A DNA stretch of 64,000 nt, from NCBI GenBank assembly GCA_021186555.1, contig JAJKFL010000004.1, positions 22,720,406 to 22,784,405 on the forward strand. The letters run 5' to 3'. Below the pieces are notes generated by a model that did no database searches, had not been told where the DNA came from, and saw nothing but the letters and a program-made list of their open reading frames with translations. Position numbers and translations under genes: made by a program. Each line of letters opens with the position of its first letter. Within the stretch, counting starts at the first letter, position 1. This document shows positions 1 to 11,529 of this stretch, one piece after another. The stretch is from Reticulitermes speratus (taxonomy: Eukaryota > Arthropoda > Insecta > Blattodea > Rhinotermitidae).

Positions 1-584
1 CCTCATTTCATTAAGGTGAATTAGTTCTGAAAGCAAAGTGAATGCAAAAGTGACCGTTATTCTTAAACGTGTTAGGTTTTCTATTATGTGAACAATGTTC
101 ATTTCAGACGCTACTATATTTGGCAATATTTGTTGTTTCTTTGGGCTTATTTGAGGACACTTTTTAACTTTCTGGGGCATCTTTTCTAAGTAGCAGTACA
201 TATTTGACTAATGAATTGGATAAACGTAGGAGAAAGTGGTAGTGACCAATTTTAAAATGTTATTTCAAAATTTGCCTTCAAGATTGCGGAAACGGGATAC
301 ACATGTGACAGAACTAAGCATCACACGTCTCCGGGCTTAGTTTTGAATTACGGGTCTTCCCGAAAATAAAATAGATGTGCTGATTTCTCCAACGGGAGTT
401 TCGTTTTCAGAGAACGGGTAGACGTACCTTTACACAGATAACAATGATGAACAATATCCCGGAATTAATCGATGTTTCCGTAACACATGAAATCAGCTTA
501 AGTGTCGGGCCTGCGTTACGTTATTCAGAAATAAACTATCGTAATTGTTTTTTGTTATTTATATTCGACTTCTTAACCATTTAC
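1..584. other. Unannotated AT-rich DNA
   Basis: I see no ORF, RNA gene, tandem repeat or recognisable mobile element here. Confidence 0.5.
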
Positions 585-825
585 GGGCCCTGTAATGGTT
601 CAGGCGGTTAGATGCGAACTTTACACCGCGGGCCTAGTTTCGATCTCAGGCTTGTCAATGCAAGACTTGCGGTAGGCAAAGAGGCCCTGGCAGGTTCTTT
701 TAAGTACTTCGGTCTTCCCCTGCCAGTATAATTCCTCCAGTGCTGCATAATCATTCACTCATCTATCAAGTACGTTGTATAACCTTAAAAAATGACAGCG
801 TCGTTAAATAAAACGCTTAAGAAAC
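585..825 (+). mobile_element. SINE family B, diverged copy (B2-type 3' end)
   Basis: The head has a tRNA-like A box (TTCAGGCGGTTAG) and B box (TTTCGATCTCAGG). The family body follows, with a degraded AAGTACTTCGGTCTTCCCCTG segment. It ends in GACAGCGTCGTTAAATAAAACGC, a 3' end shared with the copy near 13.9 kb but different from the AAGCCTCAAGGCTGCGG end of the other family B copies. Such elements are transcribed by RNA polymerase III and mobilised by LINE proteins; this copy looks old. No clear target duplication was found. Confidence 0.7.
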
Positions 826-1296
826 TTAAACGTTTACAGATTAACCCATCTGTTTTGATCTAAATCAGAATCAGCTTCTGAATTTATTAATCTTTCGTAG
901 ATATTTTATAAGATTCCATAGACGAAGTACTGCATTGTCGCAAGGCTTGTCCCTGCAAAGGATAGTACAAACACAAAGGAAAAATACGGAAATACTTCTT
1001 CACCCGGCGCGAAGTTGTACTCCACAATACAATACTAGAGCCGTGAAGCCAGGAGCGCCAGTGACTGCGCAGCCACTGTCAACCGCCCGATAATTACTGA
1101 GTGGTCAGTGTTACTTCTCGTTATGTAATCCGCTGTCACAAACCCACAGTCATATGTAGGCCTAAAATTAAGCTACGTTTATATTGTGTATACATCTGTT
1201 ATGAAGGTTAACACACAATATATTCCGCGATATAGGGGCGAAACTCCAGGAGGGTGTTCTGTAGGTCATTTGGAGCGAACTGTATCTAACAAACTA
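826..1296. other. Unannotated DNA between SINE and satellite
   Basis: No feature recognised. It contains one TAGGCCTA palindrome near 1157. Confidence 0.4.
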
Positions 1297-2532
1297 TAGG
1301 TTGCGTCAACACCTTTATCATGTTACCCGTTAGCTTAGCGTAGCACTCAGTGAAAATACCTAGTTAACCGTAGGTCGCGTCAACACCTTTATCGCGTTAC
1401 CCGCTAGCTTAGCGTAGCACTCAGTGAAAATACCTAGTCAACCGTAGGTCGCGTCAACACCTTTATCGAGTTACCCGCTATCTTAGCGTAGCACTCAGTG
1501 AAAATACCTAGTCAACCGTAGGTCGCGTCAACACCTTTATCGAGTTACCCGCTATCTTAGCGTAGCACTCAGTGAAAATACCTAGTCAACAGTAGGTCGC
1601 GTCAACACCTTTATCACGTTACCCACTAGCTTAGCGTAGCACTCAGTGAAATACCTAGTCAACCGTAGGTCGCGTCAACACCTTTATAGCCTTACCCGCT
1701 AGCTTAGCGTAGCACTCAGTGAAAATACCTAGTCAACCGTAGGTCGCGTCAACACCTTTATCGCGTTACACGCTAGCTTAGCGTAGCACTCAGTGAAAAT
1801 ACCTAGTCAATCGTAGGTCGCGCCAGCACCTTTATCGCGTTACTCGCTAGCTTAGCGTAGCACTCAGTGAAAATACCTAGTCAACCGTAGGTCGCGCCAG
1901 CACCTTTATCGTGTTACCCGCTAGCTTAGCGTAGCACTCAGTGAAAATACCTCGTCAACCGTAGGTCGCGTCAACACCTTTATCGCCTTACCCGCTAGCT
2001 TAGCGTAGCACTCAGTGAAAATACCTCGTCAACCGTAGGTCGCGCCAGCACCTTTATCGCCTTACCCGCTAGCTTAGCGTAGCACTCAGTGAAAATACCT
2101 CGTCAACCGTAGGTCGCGTCAACACCTTTATCGCCTTACCCGCTAGCTTAGCGTAGCACTCAGTGAAAATACCTCGTCAACCGTAGGTCGCGTCAACACC
2201 TTTATCACGTTATCCGCTAGCTTAGCGTAGCACTCAGTGAAAATACCTAGTCAACCGTAGGTCGCGACAACACCTTTATCGCCTTACCCGCTAGCTTAGC
2301 GTAGCACTCAGTGAAAATACCTCGTCAACCGTAGGTCGCGTCAACACCTTTATCACGTTACCCGCTAGCTTAGCGTAGCACTCAGTGAAAATACCTCGTC
2401 AACCGCAGGTCGCGTCAACACCTTTATCGCCTTACCCGCTATCTTAGCGTAGCACTCAGTGAAAATACCTCGTCAACCGCAGGTCGCGTCAACACCTTTA
2501 TCGCCTTACCCGCTATCTTAGCGTAGCACTCA
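1297..2532. repeat. 74-bp tandem satellite, about 16.7 copies
   Basis: The word TAGGTCGCGTCAACACC recurs at 1371, 1445, 1519, 1593, 1666 and onward, a 74-bp period with one 73-bp unit. Most units contain CGCTAGCTTAGCG, a 5-bp inverted repeat with a 3-nt loop, and about seven CpGs. Copies differ by point changes. Early units mostly end CTAGTCAAC and later ones mostly CTCGTCAAC, which suggests block-wise homogenisation. The first unit starts TAGGTTGCGT; the last breaks off after GTAGCACTCA. No coding frame persists through it. Confidence 0.95.
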
Positions 2533-3021
2533 ATAAACATATCTCTTCTAAAGTGATGCAGTAGTGTTTAAGTTTCAGAGTCGCTGCAACATATTTTCAA
2601 AGTGCCCATCGTTAAACTTCATGCGTGCTACCAGTCTTTGTGCCGCTGAATGTTACCACGGCATTCGTTAACAATGGCGGCTTTATTTATGCTCCCTTGT
2701 AACTGATGCCCCGCTTCTGGTTTACCACCCTGATATACTCTCGACTTCACGCAACTCCACGGGTCTTTGTAGGAAAGTGGCTCGTTAGGTCCCTGAAACA
2801 GGCCCTCTCTGGCTTCCTGACCGCACCGTCTTAATTTTCGGACTAACCGGCGTGAAAATGAGCGAGTGACAGAGATGGTAATCGAAAAGCTGGCCAATCC
2901 AGAGGGAAAATATATAAATAAAGGCAATTAAAATTAAACATTAAATTGTCACCGGCACTTACGAAGCATAACAATGGTTGGTCTGTTGCAGATATGCCAT
3001 ACCACAGTAAACTTAAAATGC
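2533..3021. other. Unannotated DNA
   Basis: The stop-free stretches are short and low in complexity; nothing was recognised. Confidence 0.4.

Positions 3022-3077
<56 letters not shown>
3022..3077. repeat. (AAT)n microsatellite
   Basis: Uninterrupted AAT triplets, about 18 units. An apparent poly-Asn reading frame through it is produced by the repeat. Confidence 0.97.
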
Positions 3078-3079
<2 letters not shown>

Positions 3080-3086
3080 AAGCGTA

Positions 3087-3310
3087 TATAGAAGAGGAGA
3101 TATAGCTTCACCCATTCTTAACTTCGGCACCAGAAGGCGGGTGTCGTCAGCTTCGCGCCCCTTCCGCTTTACCCTATGGGAAAGATTCCGCAGTATCTCT
3201 CGAATAAAATGGTGGAAGGACTCCGTATCCGGTCTGGACGATTTGAAGATCAGAAAAATTTGGAAATCGAACCACGATTCCTCGGTATTCCAGCTCATAG
3301 CCTAGTCACT
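3087..3310 (-). mobile_element. SINE family A, diverged minus copy
   Basis: In plus orientation it shows the reversed family A order: GGAGATATAGCTTCACCCATTC, then CGCTTTACCC, GGTCTGGACG, a reversed B box (AATCGAACCACGATTC) and CCTAGTCACTGTACC. This matches the reversed copies at 8408-8665 and 57108-57380. Confidence 0.65.
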
Positions 3311-4060
3311 GTACCTTCTACACTATTTTATACTGAAACAGTTTTAAATATTCATGTTTCGCCTGCTTTTGTAAGCATTTCTGGAGCAGGAACAATTTAC
3401 AGGGCAGGCAGTACTTTCATGTGGACAGGCCTTTGGCTCCGATTTCCAGGTCTTTCTGTTCAACCCAGCCTTGACGTGCGGTTATAAATGGCATCAGACA
3501 AGTATAACAATCTGTCCCTTCTACCCCAACTCAAAACAACATTTCATACATTTCCTGCTCTCGTTCTACCATCTTTCGGACCGCGGTGACCACCTTGCCA
3601 CACGTCACAACATATCCCCCTTGTCACTGCCGAAGCCAGTAACAGAACGAGACAAGTTTTCATATAACACACAATTTGTTCTCTGTCCCGGAGGGGGAAA
3701 TTCATTTGTCCTTTATACATCAAATTGATTATAATGGATACGAGCGTACGAACGAGAGGTTTGGTCTGTTGATACAATAAAAATATGTCATATGTGGTTA
3801 TTGTGGCTGTCAGTATTAATATAGTATAGACCTACATTATGAGAGATTGTATTGTGTGGTAGTCCTAACTCCTGTAAACAGTACACCTATCAGCTGATAT
3901 CTAGTGGCTTTATTTCTTGTTCAGTGATTACGTCACGTCGTAATCCAGACCTGTTGCGACGATAATGGCCGAAAGAGTAAAAAGCAATTCGCAGTTCGTT
4001 GAGAAATAACGTTAACCAAGAATTTTATAATCAAGTGGGTCATTATTTGTAATATTTTCT
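3311..4060. other. Unannotated DNA
   Basis: Short chance ORFs only; nothing recognised. Confidence 0.4.
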
Positions 4061-4317
4061 TTTTCAATGGCGCAACAACCCCTAGTGGGCCAGGGCCTCC
4101 TCTTTATCGAGACTTCACGATCGCACTCAGACACACCACACTGGGTAGGACTCCTCTGGACGAGGGATCAGCCCGACGCAGAGACCTCTACCAGACAACA
4201 CACAGCACTCATAAGAGACAGACATACATGCCCTAGGCGGGATTCGAACCCACAATCCCAGCAAGTGAACAGCCGCAGATCCAAGCCTGCGACCGCGCGA
4301 CCGCTGGGATCGGCAAT
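4061..4317 (-). mobile_element. SINE family C, minus copy
   Basis: Read on the minus strand it starts TGCCGATCCCAGCGGTCG. A B box (GTGGGTTCGAATCCCGCC) follows, then CTCTTATGAGTGCTGTGTG, GAGGAGTCCTACC and a 3' end GTTGCGCCATTG. The same order is seen at 27546, 33121, 38814 and 53716. It is a tRNA-derived, non-coding, LINE-dependent element. Confidence 0.85.
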
Positions 4318-4329
4318 TTGTACTCTTGG

Positions 4330-4590
4330 TCAAACATTATTAGTGTGATCAAACCAAGGGGTGAGATGGGTGGGGCATGCAGTGTACATGGGAGATTGGA
4401 AATGCTTGATAAATGTAGTCGTAAATCCTTAAGAGACGGACAGTTTGGAAGAAATAGGCGTAGATGGCAGGATAATATTAAGATGAACCTAAAGGAAACA
4501 TAACGTGATGATGAGTGCTGGGTTTATGTGAATCGGCGCGTAAGGGGCAAAGAGGCTGCATGCCCAGGTCGTTCCAAAACATCATATGTT
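4330..4590 (+). pseudogene. Non-LTR retrotransposon RT C-terminal remnant (type M)
   Basis: The translation runs NIISVIKPRGEMGGA, then NRRRWQDNIKMNL. It resembles the longer fragment at 58.4 kb (NIIRLIKS...RWVRHVALMG, then GRRW and KIKMNL). This is the region after the palm and thumb of a LINE reverse transcriptase; the catalytic core is absent. A stop follows KET, and the rest is decayed. It lies directly downstream of a reversed SINE C. Confidence 0.65.
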
Positions 4591-4694
4591 TATGCTGAAT
4601 GTACCTAATCTTTCATGTCCTTTACAAATTACCGTAGCATAGATGTCGCTACTTCACTGACCCATAATAATTATGAATTAGCCTAAGTATGAAA

Positions 4695-4806
4695 TTGGGG
4701 AGTTTTGCTGATCTCCCACCTCCTTCAGGCGTTAAGGTTGCGAATGGTTTGGAGCTATAACCCCGCTTCCCCTCTGGCATGTCTTGAGGTGACCTTTATC
4801 TTTACT
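4695..4806 (+). mobile_element. SINE family A, 3' fragment
   Basis: CACCTCCTTCAGGCGTTAAGG, GGAGCTATAACCCCGCTTCC and GTGACCTTTATCTTTAC align with the 3' third of family A (CCATCTAGTGCCAGGGTTA, AGAGCTATACCTCTACTCCC). The head is missing. Confidence 0.55.
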
Positions 4807-6027
4807 TATGATGAAAGTAGAAACTTAAAAGTTAAAAGAATCGTATATTGATGCTTCTTTTTTTTTCTTCTGGTTCGCATTTAATGAGGAGATACACTCT
4901 TATAATCTGATTGGTAACTCCTTCCAGAATTTTAAAGGTTTTTATAGCTGTGCTAACAGATGTATATTTCAAGATAATTATTTATGTAGGGAAGGTTAAA
5001 CAGGGAATAAAGCTTTCAAATTCATGCCCCTCATAAAAAGAACGTATTGTTAAATATGCCGAAGCAAATGACCCTGTCAGTCTAAGCTCAGCCCCATAAT
5101 TCAGTCTTAATAAACTAAAAGAAAGATGAACTTTTTTAAAAGCGAGAAAAAGTGCTGCATATCTTTATGGTATTTTAAACTCATTTAAGTAAAATAATTC
5201 TAAGAGTGGGCTTTTTTATTTCTCCGTATCACGTCATGTTACTCTCTTGGTCTACGTTTGAAATTGACACCGAGGATGCAGGGAATGCTGTGTGCATATA
5301 CATCGTGTATCCCCCAGCAATGGTGGTGGCGGCACTAGACTGCTAAATGATTTGTGGTTATTGCTAGAGTGCCGCATATGTTCAGAAGTTGACATGCAAA
5401 TACATCATCTTCCCATCTCTCTTTCTGCCTTCCCCTCTCTTTCTCAATCATATGGAGGCCCCTCTCCCCATTTCTGTTCGATCTCTATATAATCCACCCA
5501 CCTCAGACGTGCAGCAGAACCCCAAAATATTCATTACGCTCTCTTACATTTCACTGAACTTGCGTACTAGGGGTGTACAACACTCAAAAAGAAGGCATAC
5601 TGACTCGCACGACAGCAAGGAATAAAACGAACGCAACTTCACTTTGTCTCAGAAGTCATTTAGCCAACACTGACAGTCTGGCGCATATAGACCAATATTT
5701 AACAGCGTCAAATCTACTTGTTCTTACTTGATTTTTTTCATTTGCTATTGCCACGCGATAATAACCTTACACTTTTAACACATTTGGTTCTTTCATAGAA
5801 TGTGCTAAGGCAGTGAGAGACAAAGGTAGATAAGTGTTTTGGTGAACCACGCTGTAAATTGCAAGTTACATGACATCAGTATTGGATGAATGAAATATGA
5901 GTATGGAACAATTGTGGACTGGCACACACTGCTACAGTAAACAGCAGTCTGTGGTCTGATTTTTATGATCGTAGAGAGCGGCAATTTTTGAATTCACAGA
6001 TAAATACGAGGTTCGTATTTTTATTTG
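4807..6027. other. Unannotated AT-rich DNA
   Basis: A pyrimidine-rich stretch near 5400-5500; nothing recognised. Confidence 0.4.
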
Positions 6028-6766
6028 GGCTTACAATACCGGGTCATTTTTTTCCGGTACTCAAATGCCGGTATTGATACAAAAATACCGGTTTTTCGGT
6101 ACTAATTTAAAAAGTAATTGTTTACGATGTATTCATAAAAGGATTATAAAATCAACAATAATAAATCATTAATATTACTGAATTTGCAACAGAGGGATTT
6201 TTATACACAATACAAATATAACGGAAGCCTGAATACGTCATGAAACTCAAATCTGGTTAACTAGACACTTTGTTGCACACAACAGAAAAAGTAAATACTG
6301 CATGTTAATGAAGAATTTCAGAGACTGTTGTGTTATAAAAATCTACAAATATTTTTCTGTTAGCGAGGTAATTTTGTAACAACAATGCGTGACGGCGGGT
6401 CATGACGTACTTATCACCAAACAAGACGCAGCAACCAACCGACTACCTTCCGCGGAACTGTAGCGCGCTGTAACCACGTGATGCGAAGTCCCGGGCCCCA
6501 ATGCTGCGAGTTATGTTTTTAGAATAACTGTATTTTTAATAATATTTTTCTCAGAATATTTATTATTGCAATAAAAGTTCGATTCAAAACATGAATTCAA
6601 GTAATTACTTGTTTTTTCCTTACAGTATTGCACCTAATTGTCATCAAAATTGATTGAAAAAAATGTTTGCTTTTGGAATACCGGTATTAATACCGATATC
6701 CCGGTTTCATTAATTAAAAATACCGAAATAACGGTATTAAAATTTTGACGCCTATTGTAAGCCCTA
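6028..6766. mobile_element. Candidate non-autonomous DNA transposon with inverted ends
   Basis: It begins GGGCTTACAATA and ends with the exact reverse complement, TATTGTAAGCCC. Both ends carry subterminal clusters of ACCGGTATT-like words, in inverted sense, as in many hAT ends where transposase binds. There is no transposase frame in its 739 bp. I could not find a convincing target-site duplication, so the superfamily is open. Confidence 0.6.
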
Positions 6767-7461
6767 ATTGTGATACAGCCGTAAAATAGAAGGAAGTTTA
6801 CAAAGATTTTGATGATACCCTTCCACGCATCATCAACAGTCACATGTGCGTGTTTGAGAAGCAGACTGATCAGCATATCCGGGACAACCATTTCAAACTA
6901 ATTAAATTTCATTTTAAAAATACATTTTGAATCGAACGAATTAAAGAAAAATTCCTGAAGTCCCAGCCGAAAATATTTTATTTTGTTTGAAGGTAAAAAA
7001 TTTCTGCACAACTGGAAGAATTCATTGAAGATGTGATAGCGAAGAAGACATAATTTGTCTTAGTACAATAGGCTAATGCAATTTTCACTGGACTAAACTG
7101 ACCGAGGCATGGGGCACAAGAATTTGCTTTTGTTTTTACGGTGTTAAATTTTGAGTTTCAGTAGCAAGGAGCTTAGTAGGCAGGCACATAATAAACATCC
7201 TCTGCGTCTCATTATTTCGAGGGCGTGTAAACATAAAGTTTGGAACCTGAGTAATGTATCTTTCACGTTACAGATACATCCTGCCTTACGCGTTGTATTT
7301 AAATTTCGTACCACTCATTTTAGCCATTTATGAATTCCAGTTGTCTTGTATATTGAAATTATAAATCTAAATTTGCCTCATAGCAGTAACATTTGCATTG
7401 TTCATACCGACTTACTTATAGCCATCGTCAAACCTTCTAAATAGAGAGATAAATTTTATCA
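6767..7461. other. Unannotated AT-rich DNA
   Basis: Nothing recognised. Confidence 0.4.
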
Positions 7462-7652
7462 CTGTACACGCAATGAAGGCGTTTGTAGGAGTGGAGATTT
7501 AGTTCCACTCTTAACCTATGTGCTAGATGGAAGTCAGTGGTCCCGTCCCCACTCATGAGGGGCTGGATGGACGCTCTGGAGAAAAGAAAAATATGTTTCC
7601 CCTCGGTTTCTAGCCCGTAGCTTTTTCCTTGTATCGACTGAGCTATTCCGGA
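7462..7652 (-). mobile_element. SINE family A, minus copy, internally shortened
   Basis: It ends in plus orientation with TATCGACTGAGCTATTCCGG, the reverse complement of the family A box (GAATAGCTCAGTCGATA). The body TGGATGGACGCTCTGGAGAAA matches reversed family A. It is about 90 bp shorter than full copies. Confidence 0.7.
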
Positions 7653-7880
7653 TTGTTCGTTAAACGAATATTAAAGACTTAAGTCAGTCGTACTTATAAA
7701 TAATTCTTGTCGCTCCTGGCGTTTTTCATTATTTATATCTCCCTCTGGCTGCTCTGCCAAGCCCCAGACTTCACAATTCTACTTTGCCTTTACCTGCCCA
7801 TACACCAGAACTCTTCGGTGTATTCATTTCAAGTGATTTTTCTTCGATGAACCAAATATTCGAGAGCATCGAATGCTGCT

Positions 7881-7881
7881 G

Positions 7882-7933
<52 letters not shown>
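7881..7933. repeat. (CTA)n microsatellite
   Basis: About 17 CTA triplets, preceded by GCTGCT. It gives a spurious poly-Ser frame on the minus strand. Confidence 0.97.
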
Positions 7934-7938
<5 letters not shown>

Positions 7939-7953
7939 AAACTAATAATAATG

Positions 7954-8236
7954 TGGGGTACACGGTGGCGCTGTTGGTTGAGGCACTGCGCGGATTCGAT
8001 TCCCAGTGGAGTCATTGAGATTTTTCGTTGACGTAATCCTTCCGACCGCTCTATGGCACTGGGGTCGACTCAGTCTCTAACAGAAATGAATACCAGGGAT
8101 GTCTCCTGGGGGCAAAGGCAGCAGGTGCGTAGGGCTGACAACCTTACCACCTTCATGTGCCGACTGTCTAAAATTCCGGGAGCCTAACCTCCAGGAACCC
8201 TAAGGGCCTGCCCAGGCCTGCATAGGGAAAGCTTCA
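7954..8236 (+). mobile_element. SINE family D
   Basis: The head GTGGCGCTGTTGGTTGAGGC is an A-box-like segment and GGATTCGATTCCCAGTGG a B box. The body GGGGTCGACTCAGTCTCTAAC, GACAACCTTACCACCTTCATG and CCTAAGGGCCTGCCCAGGCC is shared with the copy at 61.2 kb. It sits between a CTA/AAT tract and an AAC/AAT tract. Confidence 0.8.
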
Positions 8237-8272
8237 ACAACAACAATAATAATAATAATAATAATAATAAAT
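8236..8272. repeat. (CAA)n(TAA)n microsatellite
   Basis: Triplet run directly at the 3' end of SINE D, probably its expanded tail. Confidence 0.9.
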
Positions 8273-8407
8273 ATTTAGCCCTGAAATTGGGAACCCTGCA
8301 TTATATAAACGCCTAAAACTTGCGCCATTACTTTTAGTAAGGTGAAATATCCATAAATGCATACATTTCCTTCCTTAGTCTGACCTTTTGTACCTACGTT
8401 TTGTAGA

Positions 8408-8665
8408 TGTAGAGGGTTATTGTGGTGGAATACATCTTCTCATTCTTAATCGTGTTATTAGATGGAGGTAGTGGTCAGCTTCACGTTCTGTCCCTTTTAT
8501 CACCGCGGAAAGAGACCTCTGAACCCGTAGACTGGGAGGTTGGGATGGATTCAGAGCCTGTCTGGACGTTTTGGAGAATATAAAATATGTTGCACCGGTA
8601 GGGAATCAAACTATGATTCTGGGTAGCCCTAGTCACTGTACAGACTACGCTGTCCCTGTTCATGC
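8408..8665 (-). mobile_element. SINE family A, minus copy
   Basis: Plus-strand order is the reversed body (TCAGCTTCACGTTCTGTCCC, GCCTGTCTGGACGTTTTGGA), reversed B box (GGAATCAAACTATGATTC) and CTAGTCACTGTACAGACTAC. It matches the copy at 3087 closely. Confidence 0.7.
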
Positions 8666-8797
8666 GAGATTTATATGCCTATCCGTATTGCTTCCTTCTG
8701 GGGTATAGACTGTGTAAGCTCTTAATTTGGTACACGTGTTTAGAAGGAAAATGCTAAATCTGTTTTCAGGATATAAGTTACTGTTTGTACCCTAAAG

Positions 8798-9060
8798 ATG
8801 GAGGCAGCTTGTTCCTCCGAAAATTATTACCCACCTGTTAGACTACATGCTGTCATAAGTGATTCACTTCTGCCATGCAGCTATATAATCTTGGGAAGTG
8901 AAGCTTTTGTAACACAATATACTGAGCACTTACAAGCAGTAGACCCTATGTTTCTCCGAAACGTCAGTATCAACATACCACATTACATTCTGTCAAACCC
9001 AGAAGATCACAGTATGAATCTTTACAGCTGTGGAAAACTCAAATCTCATAATATTCGTTT
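8798..9060 (+). pseudogene. Decayed retroelement segment with CGAAACGTC / CCCAGAAGA signature
   Basis: It contains CTCCGAAACGTCAGTATC and then CCCAGAAGATCACAG and GCTGTGGAAAACTCAAATC. The same paired signature occurs near 22.7, 51.8 and 55.8 kb. Its 97-residue reading frame has no domain I recognise and is probably a by-product of the repeat. I link it to the Penelope-type repeats in this window by inference only. Confidence 0.45.
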
Positions 9061-11274
9061 TCATTTTCAAACGTATTCCGAAAATCGATAGATGGACAAG
9101 TGTTGTTACTGCATTTGCGTGATTCAAGCGTAAAGATGCATACCAACTCGTGACACAGGCCTCACATTCAGCGTCAGCTATGGTTTGATGTTTTTTTCTT
9201 TCCATAAACAGATTCGAACAGGATTTTAAAAATCGTTAAGACTGCAGATTGCTACTACAAAGACTGTAACTTTAGGGCAACTTTTGGAGAACCACAACAT
9301 TACTATTCGAAAGTACACGTCCTTGCCATAATTCTTCGCATGAAATCTTAGTGCCTGGTATTACAGTCTATAATAAAATCGTTTAGAAACGTTTTAGGAC
9401 CATGAATATGTTATATTGTGTACGTAATTACCACATTAAATTCCGAAGCACATGAAACTAATTTACCTTGAGATCTTGCTGCCAAAATGATGCTAAATTC
9501 ATATGTGTCAGCAGTTAAATGATAAAAAACCCATCGCTTTAGATTATGTGATACTTGAATGCGCGCAAAGTGGGATAGTTGGTACTTTGTAATTTTCAAG
9601 AAATAGTTTGAGTTGCAGTAACTTTGTGAAAATGGGACAAGTAGGCTATTTAATAACCAATTAGGCAGTAAAAAGAATGATTTACTTAGGGGGAGCATAA
9701 TTTGAATTTAATCTCATTGTGTATATACCAGAAATAAAAACCTATAGCTTCTTGCATTTTAATAAAATATTTCTTAGAGAAGAGGGAAGTTTATTTAGTA
9801 TTTATCACTTACGAATTTGTGAGAGCTGGGTGTAATGGCTCAATATTACATCAAATTGCTGACTTCGATATCAGAACTTGCTAACAATTTAAGACTGAGC
9901 TGTCCGTTATTTAAATTTTTTACTATCTTCCAAGGCTAATTTTTAAATTTTATATTTTTTACGTTTTTATTACCCTCTTTCAAAGTTCACATTAGTGAAA
10001 ATTACTGTGGTATTTCAACTCTTATGCATTGTTTAGTTAAGGCAATAGTGAAATATCAGGCGCATGGCTGATGCTTTTGTATATTGTATATTTGAATCTC
10101 TAGCAAATGTACAATACATTTTATGATCTCTGTCACTGACAGCATGGTTTCCAATACTTACGCTGTTAATGTCTGTAGCAACTGTTTATCCGAAGAAGCA
10201 TACAGAGTTAAGAATGTCCAAATAAAGAAGGCACACTTTAGATTTGCAAACTCATATTACTTGGATTCCATCAGCTCACTCAAAACCAGACTTTGATGTT
10301 GACAAAACAACAATACTGGCAGTAACTGAATACTACTGTCAGGGAAACAAGCAAGCCTTACTGCTTTGGATTGCCGAAGAAGACTTTTGTGGTACAAACA
10401 CCCTTACATTACTTACCATTATATTCACCAACAATATTCAAAGTGTGACATACATATAAATGCACACATGCTTATAAATAAATACCAAAATCTAGACCAA
10501 TGTCATATTTTTATGTCTTCTTATTTTCTCTTTTGATATCCGACCAGCATTAAAAGCTTACGTGCGTTGAAACCTGTGTAAGCTCACTCAGGCTAGACTT
10601 AAAAGACTATAGCAGTAATAGAATGGACCGACAATGTGCACTGTATTATTTAATTTGTTACTGTGATCCGACATTATCTTGCTTTAATTTCTTACTCTAT
10701 TGAAATACAATGTAAATATGTGTTATAAATTAAGACTGTGGCACTTATTTTGCATGATTATAATAAAGTGAGTGAATGGAAAAATGAGATAAATTTTGTC
10801 ACATCTTCAACTATTCCTAACAAATGTGTCTTAACGGAATAAAAATTCATAGGCCCATTTAGGAGAGGCATACGTGGAATTTCCCGGACGAAATAATGGT
10901 TGAGATTGTATTGGGAAGAAGTATCGTATTCATTAGATTGTTACCCTGAATGTGTGCATGTATTGGATTTGTCTGGCTCAGAACACGAGCCAGTGGCAAG
11001 AACTTGTAAACGCGGTAATGTGCTATCGGTGTCCATAAAAGGTGGGTAAATCCTAGACAACATTAGAATCAGAAAGAAATGAACTCGCATCGTTGGACTT
11101 CGAGTCGACCGCTATTATACTAACAGTACCAACATCGCACATCTCCCTGTCATCAGCAGTGATAATAAACTGGGAATTCAAAGGGAGAGACTAAACGGAA
11201 ATTGCTAGAGTAAAGTAGCGTCTGGTGTTAGTGGAGGAAGACTAGGGAGTTCCTTTGAAAGATTGGTTGATGCT
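9061..11274. other. Unannotated AT-rich DNA
   Basis: About 2.2 kb with only short chance ORFs; no mobile element end recognised. Confidence 0.4.
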
Positions 11275-11345
11275 AACCGATTGAAACGGGGTCATCCCAG
11301 AATCCTGGAACCGACATCAACATTGCTGTGGCAAAACCACATCTC
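11275..11345 (+). repeat. Short Penelope-type repeat fragment
   Basis: CGAAACGGGGTCATCCCAGA, then GACATCAACATTGCTGTGGC. This resembles TCCCAGAAGAC...CATCAACACCGCTGTG at 22.7 kb and the reversed sequence at 55.72 kb. Confidence 0.4.
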
Positions 11346-11407
11346 GGGTAAAAGTCAGTGTTTGCAGGACAGCAGCTACAGTAACCGCTTACCGTGCAGT
11401 CAGGGGT

Positions 11408-11433
11408 CTGAACTGAACTGAACTGAACTGAAC
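11408..11433. repeat. (CTGAA)5 microsatellite
   Basis: Five tandem CTGAA pentamers. Confidence 0.95.
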
Positions 11434-11529
11434 ACGGAACCAGGTGTAGCACCTGCTTATCTCTCAGATACAAAGGTACCCACTGACTGACATGCAAGTT
11501 CGCACACGCCGTTTGTACAGTCATCGTGC

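Noticed and set aside
1297-2532. CRISPR array
   Set aside because: Units are contiguous with no unique spacers, and the sequence is eukaryotic.
2843-3305. Open frames with poly-Leu or poly-Asn through the AAT tract
   Set aside because: Produced by the triplet repeat and the adjacent SINE.
7824-8015. Poly-Ser minus-strand frame
   Set aside because: Translation of the CTA microsatellite plus a SINE.
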